Shown here: piece after piece, positions 12,757 to 23,583 of the stretch
How positions within the stretch are numbered: the first letter of the stretch is position 1
Layout of the letters: each line of letters begins with the position of its first letter
DNA from: Coprinellus micaceus
Taxonomy: Eukaryota; Basidiomycota; Agaricomycetes; Agaricales; Psathyrellaceae
Direction: 5' to 3'
DNA length: 64,000 nt
Assembly: GCA_951394405.1 (NCBI GenBank)
Contig: OX596338.1
Coordinates: forward strand, 4,030,001 to 4,094,000
Translations under genes and position numbers: made by a program
The notes under the pieces: generated by a model
Seen by the model: only the letters and a program-made list of their open reading frames with translations
Database searches by the model: none
Told to the model about the DNA's origin: nothing

Positions 12757-14919
12757 TGTAGATCCGGAAACAATGCGGCTCCCTGGAACCACCCCGACCA
12801 TCCGTCCAAGAGAAGCACATTTGAATCAAACCCGCAAAGATATCGCCCTGTGAAGGTCGGGCCTTGATTCAAGCTCATGGCCGTTCCCTTGCCACCATAA
12901 CCAGTCCGTACCCCCGCTCTCGAGGTGTCGAACTTGAAAGTGATAAAGAACCAAGCGCCGGGGGAGGGGGTGTCAGGCGGCGTCCGACGGTGCCTTTGAA
13001 CACATGGCCATTCCAAGCGAGAGGTACTTTATAAATTCTCCCTGCTACGCGACCATACAATTTGAAAGTACTCGTCAGAAGAAACCCAATCTACACTGGG
13101 TCGGCGTACGCGCCCACAATGTGTCCCTAGTTACTCAGGGTGTGGCCGCTTGTTGGATTCCTTAAAAATAACCTAGAAGCTAGCAGAGAGAAAGGGCCAA
13201 CTTCGACTCCTCAGCCCACCGTTCAACCCCAAACCCCCATATTGCTTTGTCCGGTATCTTCGAACAGATGTTTTACCCCGTTGGCAGGGTACCCCTTTCA
13301 ATAGCCATCAGGATGCCTGACATCAAGGCGTGGCCCGACGATGCGCGCCCCTCCATCGGAGAAAATGACATCTCTGGCCCATCAGTCATGGCAAGGGCTC
13401 CTGGCTGGGTTTCCAGCCTGGGATATCGCTTCGTCCACTTCGGTCAACAACTGAAGTGGGACGGGTGCGGAAGGACGCATTCCTCGGATCTCAGATACAT
13501 TCCTTTTAATCCTGTTTTCAAAACTACGGTGGTCCATGCTATTTCGAAGTGTTGCCCTTCTTATCTCGCGTCTGTCCTTGGGTCTACCCACAGTTGAAAA
13601 GTCGGAGGCACTGGACGGGCTACCATGCACCCTGGCAGCTTCACTTCCCCCCCTCGAATGCCTCCCCTCGTGTGGTACGAAATGGTCGACCGAGTTGCAG
13701 GGAGGGGCTGAGCTCAATGCATGGGTTCTAGCTGGGGTGGACTACTTTGGACATGGCTTCTTGTGGATAATGCGAACGAATGAGTGAAACTACCATGTAT
13801 ACCAAGTCTATCATGCTTACAATGACCACCAGGCTTATCAGGCAGACCGACGATTATCTACACTTTTAGGCATTGCAAATATTATTTGGTTTATAATTAC
13901 TTATCAGGGATTATCCCTTTCCTTAAAATTCCGTGATGCAGGATCCAATTGTTCTTCGCGAACACAAACTGGAGGCCAGGGCGCAAGGCTGCCAGTCGGA
14001 GTGCTCGGATTCGTCTGTTGGGTGGGGCTCCAGCTAGGAAGCCTAGGCGGCAGTTAGTTACCGAGGTAAGGCCCTGCACATCGTGGACGAATATCTACCT
14101 GGCACTGGATGGGAGGTGAGAGCAGATTCAGAGCGTTGACTCGCCCACCGCTCTCTCCCCGTACATGTTGAGAAGAAGACTGTTTGACCTATTTCAGTAT
14201 GCTCTTCTCCGTCCTCCTCCGCATTCTGCCTCTTGGTGTCGAGTCGAGCTATCGAGTCACCGAAGCCGAACGCGATCCAGACCAGTGAGGTGGAGAGGGC
14301 ACAACGTCTCTCTAAGGTTGCCACGGGGCCTGAATTAACCCTTAAAAAAGGCACGGTACTACCAGCCTACCTGAGCAGGTGGCACGGCCTCTTTCGGTGT
14401 TTGGTCTTCTCAAATACATATACGCTCTACATGGAGTCAGCCCAGAAAGCCGCCAGAGGATGGTAGAACGACGAACCGAGTCCCAAACTGTTTCCCAGGG
14501 CCAAGCGCTATGTGTGTCTACCAGCAGAAAGATGCCAGAGATAGGGCCACCGCCGAGTCTCCCCATCGACCCTTTCTGCCATCCCTCGTCGAGCCCTTCT
14601 CGATAACTTCGAATCCTGGTGATAGGTTGACCCCAACCCCTGGCCTGCCTTTCCATAGGCAATACTGAACTCGGATGGTTCCACGGCACAAGCGACTCGG
14701 AGTGAGAGGATAAAGGCTCTGGGATACCTCAATTCCAAGAGATTACAGTAGAAATCGTGGTCATAATCATGAATGGCGTTGAGGACAAATGTCAGAGCGA
14801 TTCCGAGGCGAAGTCTGTAGTGATGAGCTGGGGTTAGGGTCAGGCCCACTACCCCTAACCCTGCTTAAGCATCCCCGCTGCCGTCACCGAGCCCCACATT
14901 CCCGTTTTCTTTCTGAACC

Positions 14920-15761
14920 ATGACCATGTTATTCCCTTCAACGAGCTTGAGGCTCACACCGAAATCTAATAGAGTGCTTTGTCCAAGGAGGTTGTTCTCG
15001 TCTACGTCCAGACGGAACAGTCATTATGAGACTCTCGGCATCCCAAACGACGCCTCGAAGGCTCAGATAAAGGTACGAGTCTTATTGAACATCGCGTGAG
15101 AGGGTCTCTGAATACGCCGTAGTCTAGTTTCTACAGGGTCAGTTGCTCCAGACATAAATGTTGCGTAGGGGTTCTTAAACCCTGGCCAGCTCAGTAAACT
15201 ACATCATCCCGACCTCTCGAAGGACCCTGGATCCCCAGACAAGTTCACGAAACTAAATGAGGCCTACCGGGTTCTAATCAGTGACCGGGAAAGGTACGTT
15301 TCAAATGCCTACTGTATCACATTGGAGCTGACGAGGGACCTCGGAATGGTAGGAGAGCCTACGATCGAAGTCTCCTCCATCGTGGACCCTCGGGTGACCA
15401 CTACCAACGTTATACGCCACATGCCCCACCATCCAAATCACCACGAGCAACCTACGCCTGGAAGGGGAAGTTCACAGCCAAGACAGCGCGGGGGACGTAC
15501 ACCTACTCCGCAAGTTCCAACCCATTCCAAGCCGGTCGGAAACCGCCACCGCCAGATTACGATTTTACCGTCGGCCGTCAGAGGCCAGCTCCCAATCCAT
15601 ACCACGATGTGCTATCGGGAAGTCGGAAGAGATACGAGGAGGCAGAGAAGGCGGCGGATATGGTGCGGAACGAGTCGTTCTTCCTGCGAGCGGTGCAGCT
15701 CACGGGGGCGATCGCTGTTCCTATATTGCTGCTGGGAGGGTTTGGGCCGGGGGTATGGTGA
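14920..15761 (+). CDS. Mitochondrial-type J-domain (Hsp40) protein with C-terminal membrane helix
   Basis: Four exons (14920-15072, 15123-15137, 15190-15293, 15353-15761) give about 226 residues; the second exon codes only five residues. Residues 1-35 are rich in Arg, Ser and Leu without acidic residues, as in a mitochondrial presequence. The J domain follows: [12 protein letters not shown] (helix I-II), [13 protein letters not shown] with the essential HPD at residues 62-64, then [11 protein letters not shown] and RRAYDRS. A basic Pro/Tyr-rich linker follows. Near the C-terminus [20 protein letters not shown] could span a membrane, so the J domain would be held at the inner membrane to stimulate an Hsp70. 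The layout recalls yeast Jid1-type proteins, which is an inference from architecture. ATG 14920 is preferred, but ATG 14926 lies in the same frame. Confidence 0.85.
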
Positions 15762-16639
15762 ATGGACGATGTGCGGATCTTTCTCTTTTCTACTCTCGGA
15801 TTTTTGATGATGACCGACCACGGCCAGTGCTGACGCGAACCGAAAAGCATTGCGCGAAGCTGGAACGTTGTGAAGAAGGGTGGAGGGCGTACTACAACAA
15901 CCGCGCCTGTTATATGAAACAACCCTCGTTCTGCCAGTAGTCGCATCGTCCTTCACCGTTCCAAGCCGGTCCCCAACCGGTTGATTATGACTTACAGCGG
16001 ATGGGACCTCACCCTCGATGCAAAGCGTTATCGAGAAGTAGGCTGGGATGTGAGGAGGCAGGCTGGGCGAGGGAGAGTATGGTGTTCGATGCGTACTGAA
16101 GTACAAATCAAAAGGGTTCACGGGGTTTGGGGCAGGCGAGGGGTGAAGTGGGATTCAAAAATGGACACTGTACGGAACTTTCTCTTCTCTATTTGATGGA
16201 TCCATAGATGCTTAGGCGTGCAATAGCGCATCAATAGAGGTTGAAGGTCAATGCTAGGGGAAGCAAAGCAACATGCCGCTGCCGGTACACGATGAGGAGA
16301 CGCGACAGCCGACGAGGAAACGAAGAACCAGAATCTGGGGTACGACCAGCAAATAGCCACTACAGAATCTCATAAGTAGTATGAAGCGCGATGAAGCAGG
16401 ACGAAGCACCCTCGTTTCCCCATCCTCGGCCGGCACACTTCCCGCAATGAATGCCTCCGCTCGTTCCCTGCATCATCGACTGCACATCAATCATGCCCAG
16501 CAGTGGAATGATGGTCTGATATGTATCACTCGCCACAAATGCTCATCGTAAGGCCCTCGAAACCTTGGCGAAGGCCATTTCTATTATTCAGCCGCCTCTC
16601 TTACCTTGACCACCACGACATCGCTCATTACCTACAACG
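15762..16639. other. Intergenic with a duplicated J-protein fragment
   Basis: Apart from the decayed copy at about 15945-16200 and the promoter of the following gene, nothing coding was recognised. Confidence 0.4.
15945..16200 (+). pseudogene. Decayed tandem copy of the J-protein 3' end
   Basis: This stretch lines up with the last exon and 3' flank of the J-domain gene just upstream. It has TTCCAAGCCGGT followed by a Pro/Asp-Tyr-Asp coding block, the CGGGAAGTCGG/GAGAAGTAGG segment with GAGGAGGCAG, and then the GGGTTTGGG...CTTTCTCTTCTC end. The copy has lost its frame and the membrane helix cannot be read. There is no J domain in it, so only the 3' part was duplicated, or the rest has eroded. 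Confidence 0.55.
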
Positions 16640-17367
16640 ATGGAGCTGGTTCTCTCGAGCTCAGACACTTGGGACGCCACCTGGTCGACCAAGGACGGGA
16701 AGGCACTGTACAAGACCTCTTGCCCTGCGAGGTGGTTCCACAGCGAGACGATCACCATTGAGAAAGCGATATCCACCGACGCTGGTGAGTGGTACCATAT
16801 CACCCGCGTTCCCTCGATCCTGACGCACCTGCCCAGATGACGGGGAGTTCGCCATTCTCTCCAAGGTCAAAGTCAGGGATACCTACGACTCTGAGGTCAC
16901 ATTCCGAGGCCAGGAAACCAAGATCACGGCGGAGATCTTTAAGAAGGGTGATAGGGACACGGGGCACCATGGGTTGAGGTTAGTTATACTTCTGCACGAC
17001 GCCGCATTCGGCAAGGGTCTAACGATCGTCGAAAGGAATCAACTGTGCACAGGGCCCGATGGGCGGGAGTACGAGTGGGTCATTCACGAGAGTAAGGTTC
17101 AGGTAAGCTTCACCAATCCGTTGACCCTGAGCTCTCATCTCACCTTTGCCGTAGCTCGTACTTCGAGACGAAGCCAAGACTCCTGTGATCCACTTTCACC
17201 GCGCACATTCCAAGACACCCTGGAAGGAGGGAAACCCCGCGTCCCTCGAGGTCTTTGAAGAGGGTCTCGGCATCGTCGACTTCATCATCACCCTCTTCGT
17301 CTTCCTCGAACGTCACAGGCATGACGCAGAGAGTGATTCAGCCAATAGCAAGATCGTAAGGTATTAA
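16640..17367 (+). CDS. DUF6593-type protein
   Basis: Four exons (16640-16784, 16837-16978, 17036-17102, 17155-17367) join in frame to 188 residues. Introns are 52-57 bp with GT...AG ends. The pattern is that of a compact beta-rich domain found in many copies in agaricomycetes: an N-terminal LYKTSCP strand, a DDGEFAILSKVKV segment, VTFRGQETKI, then REYEWVIHES and LVLRDEAKTPV strands. The end is the typical hydrophobic segment IVDFIITLFVFLER near residues 155-170. No catalytic residues are known. The family name is from memory, and its role, sometimes proposed to be lipid- or membrane-related, is not established. The coding call is strong. Confidence 0.75.
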
Positions 17368-18478
17368 ACCTGCAAGACACTTTTTCGGAAGCGGAAGATC
17401 TAATCATCTTCACATTATAATCGCAAATGTATTTGTATCAATCACATCTCCCATTCTGCTCCATGCCATCGACGACTTTGCGCCCTCGATCGACATCGGA
17501 CGCAGCGTGGCGATGAAGGAACAACTCTACGGATCCACCTCTTGAGCATGGCCGCCCCGCAGTCAGGGTTCTCCTCTCCAAGACTAGGATCCTCCTAGGC
17601 CGGAGTTGCAGCCGTCGGAGTGCGTTCACAAGACCGATACGAGCCAAATACCCGTGTGATAGAGCGCTGGTTCTCCCGATTCACCACAATACCATTCCGC
17701 TCGTCCGGTCCAGCCACCCACAGACGGATGTTAGTCGAGCATCGTGGCTCGTGTCTCACAACCTCGTGTAATGGCGCGTTGAGGATAAGCTCCGGGTCGT
17801 TTCATAGGGCGCCTAAAGCAAGGCAGACGACGGAAAAGTTTCTTCTTTTCGTCCTTCAAACACCCATTGGCGCCGAAACAAGGCGATTATCAGTGGCGTT
17901 TCCATTTGATTCAAGGGGATTCAAGAATTTCAAGTGCAGCACAGCATTCACCTCTCTGATCCCGACACAACACGCTGCGTCGGGCCACTTCATCTACGAG
18001 AATGACAACATTCCCCTTCTCGCCACGCCTTCAACTCGTGTCTGGTGACAGAAATGCCCGATAAGCCTCGGCTAGATTGATTCATGACTCTCAATACACG
18101 ATGTCAAGGTTCTATCAAATGCTAGCGGCAGGTGTTTGTGGTTCGGAAAGCCCAGTATAGCAGCCTGTACGAACACGACGACAACACGAGGCTAGCCGTT
18201 AGGCTCCGTAGTCGATTTATATGTGCGGCAGGGGAAGCGAGAACTGCGTGCATTCCACCACCACAACCTCGCTACCCCCCTCCCTTGCTGCGCCGTCGTC
18301 CTGAGCATAACGATCTATCTTTCCTGCTCGCTGGCGACCAGACTCCACCATCGATCTTGAATCGATACTCGGTGCTCCTATTCTCTCTTCATCAACGACC
18401 CTATCATCCGCCGACGCCCTTACTCGACGCCCCATCGACACCAACGACCACTTACGACCACATCCTAACGATATCGCA
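17368..18478. other. Intergenic, no supported gene
   Basis: Frames of up to about 140 codons (17620-18048) have no domain and no supporting splice sites. The CT/CA-rich 200 bp before 18479 is the probable promoter and leader of the next gene. Confidence 0.4.
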
Positions 18479-19498
18479 ATGTCCACCGCAACGGAGACCG
18501 TCACCGCGACCCAAACACCCCCTTCCAGCCCCAAACCCACCCAACGACAAACCCCTAAACGGAAAGGCACGCTGGGCTTCGGCCTCAGACGCAAGGCCTC
18601 CAACTCCCCCACTCCCTCCGTCGACGGCAGCATCAAGGGCAGAGACAGCATCGATGGCGATGCCCCTCTCGCTACCAACGGCGACGATAGCGGTGCCGAG
18701 GCGAACGGCAGGAGTAGCTCTGAGGCCAAGTCTCCCCCGAAGCCGAGGCGAATGTTCTCCATCCTCGCACCTCGCACCTCCAAATCGACCATGGGTGACG
18801 GCGCCAATGGCAACCACTCTCTAGACCCTTCAGAAATGTCCGAGACGGAGAGTGGGGCGCCGACCCACGACGGCACCAGGTCCTCCACGAGCCTTTCGGC
18901 CAGCTTTTTGCGACGAGGACCCGGAAGCAAGGCCATCGAGGCCCTCTCACAGGAGAAGAAGGGCTTGGAGGAGCAGGTTGAGAGTCTGAAGACGGAGAGA
19001 TCGGCCTTGGAGTCTGCTTTCGAGTCGGAGAAGCAAGAGAACAACCGTCTGACCTCCGAGGCGGCGAAGCGGAGAGAGGAGTGGGAAGGCGAGAAGCTGA
19101 AGCTTGGGCAGGAGATCGTCGAGAAGGACGACGAAATCCAGGCATTGACGGCCACCGTAACCGAGCTCAAGGACGAACTGGAGAAGACCAAGGAGAGCGA
19201 GCAGCAGCTTCTTGCTTTCAAGGAGTCCTCTGCAGGGGAGCTCGAGTCCAAGCTCGCCGAGAAGGAGAAGAGCGTGAGGGACGAGGTTGGGGAGGAGCAG
19301 GAGACGTTGAAGGTGAAGCTCGCTGAGGCCGAGCTCGCAGGCGAAGCCAAGGACCAAACGATCAAGGGATTGGAGGGTCAACTGGCTGAGCTGCAGGAGA
19401 TGGCCAAGGCTGTGGAGGAGGAGCTGAAGAAGCTCAAGGAGGAGAAGGAGAAGTTGCAGGCCGACGCTGGCAAGCGCGCTAGCTGCAGCATCATGTAA
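18479..19498 (+). CDS. Coiled-coil protein with C-terminal CaaX prenylation box
   Basis: A single exon of 339 codons. Residues 1-155 are Ser/Thr/Pro-rich with basic patches (PKRKGTLGFGLRRK near 26-39) and look disordered. Residues about 160-332 are almost entirely Glu/Lys/Leu heptads, such as EKKGLEEQVESLKTERS and LKKLKEEKEKLQ, and predict a long coiled coil. The last four residues are CSIM, a CaaX sequence; a terminal Met favours farnesyl transfer in the known enzyme preference. The protein would therefore be a lipid-anchored rod on a membrane, perhaps a scaffold or tether. I recognise no named family. The opposite strand also has a long open frame, but that follows from the biased codon composition of the coiled coil. 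Confidence 0.8.
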   Translation: MSTATETVTATQTPPSSPKPTQRQTPKRKGTLGFGLRRKASNSPTPSVDGSIKGRDSIDGDAPLATNGDDSGAEANGRSSSEAKSPPKPRRMFSILAPRTSKSTMGDGANGNHSLDPSEMSETESGAPTHDGTRSSTSLSASFLRRGPGSKAIEALSQEKKGLEEQVESLKTERSALESAFESEKQENNRLTSEAAKRREEWEGEKLKLGQEIVEKDDEIQALTATVTELKDELEKTKESEQQLLAFKESSAGELESKLAEKEKSVRDEVGEEQETLKVKLAEAELAGEAKDQTIKGLEGQLAELQEMAKAVEEELKKLKEEKEKLQADAGKRASCSIM

Positions 19499-21052
19499 GG
19501 ACGCCCATTCACTTGCCATCCGCTTTAGAAGCCCATTCTCACGACGTTTCACTTTGACTTATGCCTTTTGCTTTCGTCCTTTGTATGTCTGTCTTTTGTG
19601 ACGAACTCCCGTTTGGCAGGTTCCCCGGGTGGGCATTGTCTCCCCGGGGCCCTTCGTCGATTCCTCGCTACGACGAGCTTGTACAGTATGGCTGCGTTAG
19701 CTGCCCGTCCTGCCTCTACCCTGTAGTGTAGCTTTGCTGTGTATGTATGTATATCAGTGTACCATCGACTTGTGTTGGCGTCGTGCCGTTTCATTATCTC
19801 TTTGCAACTTTGACCCCCTATCGTTATCTGTCGCCTCCGACTAGCTGATCCAACAAACCCAATGTCCTCCTTCAAGGCGAGATAGGTCAAGCTAGGTACG
19901 AGAGGATATGAACATGTGAGCTGATCACTTGGGTCCCGCGTGGAGATTGTCAGGCACAAGAAGCAACTCGATACAAAAATCGCCAAGGTTTCGCAGATAT
20001 ACTGCCCCAGATAAAGTCCGGAAGGCTTCCCTGTCGATTTCTACCATTCTACCAGATCGTACCTCAAGCCGGACCTCTGCAGGACCCCCGAAAACTGGGG
20101 GAGAGCCCAGATCCTGGACCGGACACAAAAGCGGCCGTAGGCCGCGCGACTTAGGTCCTGACCGGACAAAAATTGGCCATTTTGGTGGTGGACCTAGGTG
20201 CCAGACCGGACGTCTGAGGGAGAGTTGGTGGGCGCCGGGGGAAAAAAATGGGGGAATTAAGAGAAATTTCGAATATTTTGGCGGACCGGACAGAAATCTG
20301 GGTGCTTTGGCCCTGGAGTTAGGTGTGGACCGGACACCACTTTGGCGTCAGGATCAGAGTTCCTCCCCAGTTTTCGGGGGTCCTACCTCTGCTTCTTGAG
20401 ATACTGAGACCCTTCAGGGGGATTTGCGACGAGGAATTGAATCAAATTCGAAGCACAAATAGGCGCGCTCAATAGCCGCCCAGAGGAGTTGCCGATGTGC
20501 CGCACGCTCTGGACGCTCCGCTTTGATCAGCGCTCCTTCTCCCGGACCTCCATGTGTAGGTGCCCCAACAGCTCAATTCACAGGAACGTTAACTCCTGAC
20601 CTGACGTCAACATGGACATGGACCGGGTGGTGTCTTGGCGATTTTGACGGTGCTCCTCGCATCCTGCCCACGTTGCTACCAAGGTTCCAGGTAGGTGAAC
20701 GTTCGTATCTCTAACCTCGACGCTAACATGTTATTATCTCCTCACAAGGTTCGTAGTCCCATCGGCGATGGATGCTATCTTTATCTGGGAAAGGCTGTCG
20801 TAGCCATGGGGCCTTCCCATGTGCAAGCCGTGAAGACCCAATCTTCATCATTCGCGCACACGCGCATGCGTCAAAGTGGGTTTAGGGGGAGCAATACCTG
20901 ATGGTCTCATGGAACCGGAGTCGAGGAAGCCTCCGAATACGTTAAAGGGACAAGAAGACTCCACCTCGCTTCCCTGAGCTTCCTGCCCCTCCCTGCTTCG
21001 TTACTCCGACGACCATAGGCGCCAGCCACAGGAATTCCACACCGGCAGCAGT
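19499..21052. other. Intergenic with a terminal-inverted-repeat element
   Basis: The T-rich first 300 bp are the likely 3' UTR of the CaaX protein. The element at 20059-20404 occupies the middle. The last 300 bp lead into the nucleotidase gene. No other gene was recognised. Confidence 0.45.
20059..20404. mobile_element. MITE-like element with 40 bp inverted ends and internal 43 bp repeats
   Basis: The left end (20059-20100) and the reverse complement of the right end (20362-20404) share CTCAAG, GAGGT-like bases and AGGACCCCCGAAAACTGGGG, with small gaps. Between them GACCGGACA or a close variant begins at 20117, 20160, 20204, 20284 and 20328, and a weaker copy lies near 20235. Spacing is thus about 43 bp, with one double step. 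An open frame runs through it, but its content follows the repeat, so I do not call a protein. No transposase is present. No clear target-site duplication was found, so the superfamily is undecided. Confidence 0.6.
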
Positions 21053-23015
21053 ATGAAGTCAACTCTCTTCCTCTCCGCGGTTCTCTCGTCGACCTTGGCG
21101 CTTGTGGCTGCCAGGCCTGAACCAGTCCATGTCGACCGCCTTGTGTCCAAGAGCTACTACGAGGAAGAGGCCCGTCTCGTCCGACGAGGCTCTGGGTTCG
21201 CCAACGGAGGGTCCAGCGGGAACTCGGGGAAGGATAGGTTCGGTAGCCTCAAGAACAAGAAAAACTTCGAGATCTCGTTCTACCACGTCAACGACGTCCA
21301 CGCCCATCTAGACGAGTTCAGACCTAGTGGGTCGTCTTGCACGGACCCATCCAGAGGTACGTCGTGTGACCATAATGCTTGTTACGTTGAAGAGGCTAAA
21401 CCTGTTGCTTTAGGTTGTGTTGGAGGATACCCTCGCATCAAGTCCGTCATCGACCAGCACCGCCCCACCAAGAAGAACTCCCTCTTCTTGAACGCCGGGG
21501 ACGAGTTCCAAGGCACTCTCTTCTACACCATCTACAAGGGCGAGGCCACTTCCTCCATCCTCAACCAACTCGGCTTCGATGCCATGACTCTGGGCAACCA
21601 CGAGTTCGACGACGGCGACAACACCCTCGCTGCATTCCTCTCCAACCTCACCTTCCCCGTCATCTCTGCCAACGTGCACTCGACGAATAAGAAGCTGCAA
21701 AGAAACATTGTGCCTTACAAGGTCTTCAGCACGGGGAAGTACAGGGGGTTCGACCTCGCAGTCGTCGCAGTTACGACCGAGACCACGAAGAGCATATCGA
21801 ACCCAGGAGAGGGCACGACGTTTGAGGACCCTGTGGCCGCAGTGAAGAGGACCGTTGCGTACATCAAGAGGCATCATAGGAACGTCAAGCGTTTCGTCGC
21901 CCTCACACATATTGGGTACTCCAAGGACATCGAGCTTGCTCAGGAGTCGACCGACATCAGCTTGATCATTGGAGGGCATTCCCATACCCTTCTCGGTGCG
22001 TTACACTTTTATATCACCTCAAACGCTGGACACAGACTGAAAGTCACCATGCTTATTAGCCGACAACTCAACCGCTGGTGCTCAAGGTCCCTACCCCACG
22101 ATCGCGAAGAACAAGAACGGCGAGGAGGTCTTCATCGTCACCAGCTACCGATGGGGCGAGTATGTCAGCTACATCGACCTTGAATTCGACTCTCGCGGCC
22201 GCGTCGTGCGCTACGAAGGAGCTCCTATCCACCTCGAGAATACTAACAACGCCACGAAGGCTGAGGACGCCAAGCTCAAGGCCGAGGTACAGAACTGGGC
22301 CAAAGGCTTCGAGCCCTTCACCAAGCAGGTCGTTGGACACTCGACCCTCCTCCTTGATCAGGCAACCTGCCAGCTCGGCGAGTGCACTCTCGGTGACCTT
22401 ACTGGAGACGTCATTGCCGGAATGTCGCCAAGCAACACGACGAGCCCCTTTACCAGCAACACGACCGCACCTGCGGCTGGGGAGATCTTCGCTGGCGGTA
22501 TCATGAACGCTGGTGGGATTCGCTCATCCATCGACGCAGGTGATGTCACGATGCGCCAGGTCCTCGAAACCTTCCCCTTCGGCAACGCCCTCGTCGACCT
22601 CAAGTTCTCGTCCTCGGACCTCTGGAACGTCTTCGAGGGCATCGTGAGCAAGTCGAGCGTCTTCAACCCGTCCACCACCGTCACGAGCTTCGTGCAAGTG
22701 AGCTCGAGCATCCGCTTCACCTACGACGCGAGCAAGCCAGTTGGAAGCAGGCTCGTTAGCCTGACGGTTGCTAACGGCGAGGCCGTCAACAAGGACGAGA
22801 GCAAGACGTATATCATTGCGACCATCGACTTCTTGGCCACCGGAGGGGATGGATTCTGGCCGGCGTTCAGCCCCTCGGAGTTCGTTACCCTGGATACTCT
22901 CGACCAGGCCTTCGTCAACTACCTGAAGGGGCTCGGCGGCCTTCAGGGCACCGCCGATGGTCTCGCGAATCTCTCCATCGAGCTCGATGGAAGGATCGCT
23001 ACTGTTACTGCATAA
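21053..23015 (+). CDS. Secreted 5'-nucleotidase / UshA-type metallophosphoesterase
   Basis: Three exons (21053-21356, 21414-21995, 22060-23015) give 613 residues, a usual length for the family. A signal peptide (MKSTLFLSAVLSSTLALVAA) is followed by a possible Lys-Arg-rich propeptide. The N-terminal metallophosphoesterase domain shows the two-metal motifs: DVHAHLDEF (D81, H83), LNAGDEFQG (D130), LGNHEFDDG (about 161-169) and GGHSHT (about 288-293). The C-terminal 5'-nucleotidase domain follows, with NAGGIRSSI and the substrate-stacking type segment FLATGGDGFW near the end. Known members hydrolyse nucleoside monophosphates or related phosphoesters outside the cell. No GPI-type hydrophobic tail is seen, so the enzyme is probably soluble. 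It converges on the Argonaute gene with about 570 bp between them. Confidence 0.9.
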
Positions 23016-23583
23016 GCTTTATATACCTATTTTTAATCAATAATTTATGTCTTGTCCCCGAGCTTTCAATAACAAATTTTTATTATACGCAGTAACTGGC
23101 TGTAGCGCGAATTGCAAGCCCGACGATGGCATCGAGGGCGAACGCCTAAGCCTGGAACGGTGCTGCATGGAGAGGACGAAGGGCAGAATGGTACACGGGT
23201 GTGTGGATAGTGAGTGACGATACGAGGGTGAGGAAGAGTTGGAACAGAATATGCTGCGAAGCAGCGGTGGAAACCTATGTACAACATAGAAGATCTCAAT
23301 CGGGGCTTATGGGATCCTGAAAGAAATCGGAAGAGGGAGGCGCTAATAATACACAGGGGGAAAGGATGACAGAAAAGTATCGCGATACCGTGATCGTGTG
23401 TGGTTGACATGAGAGGACTCCAGGTTCTTTAAGAGAGGGCGAAAGGAGCGAAGGTGTGGCAAGAACAATAGCGGGTTGTTCAAGCAGGTGAGCCTTGGCA
23501 GGTTGGAACCTCGAGCTCGAGAAGACACCGAGTCAAATTTGATGGTAAGTTGGGGTGGAAGGGAACCTCACTGCACGAGGGTG

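Larger units (their letters stand above)
8848..14919. other. Gene-poor 6 kb stretch
   Basis: Open frames of 60-195 codons occur on both strands, but none shows a recognisable domain or a consistent splice pattern. The longest (9551-10138, plus) has arginine/serine-rich content typical of a chance frame. Structural features inside are listed separately: a perfect palindrome at 10151, a possible exon pair at 10675-10943, a run of 16 G at 11555 and a 20 bp inverted repeat at 12688-12756. The stretch could hold a decayed gene or a non-coding transcript. Confidence 0.4.

Noticed and set aside
18217..19365. Long open frame of 382 codons on the minus strand
   Set aside because: It lies antisense to the coiled-coil gene, and its Ser/Leu-rich content mirrors the Glu/Lys/Leu codons of the sense strand.
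19929..20399. Open frame of 156 codons on the plus strand
   Set aside because: It runs through the inverted-repeat element and its internal array; the amino acid pattern only reflects the repeats.
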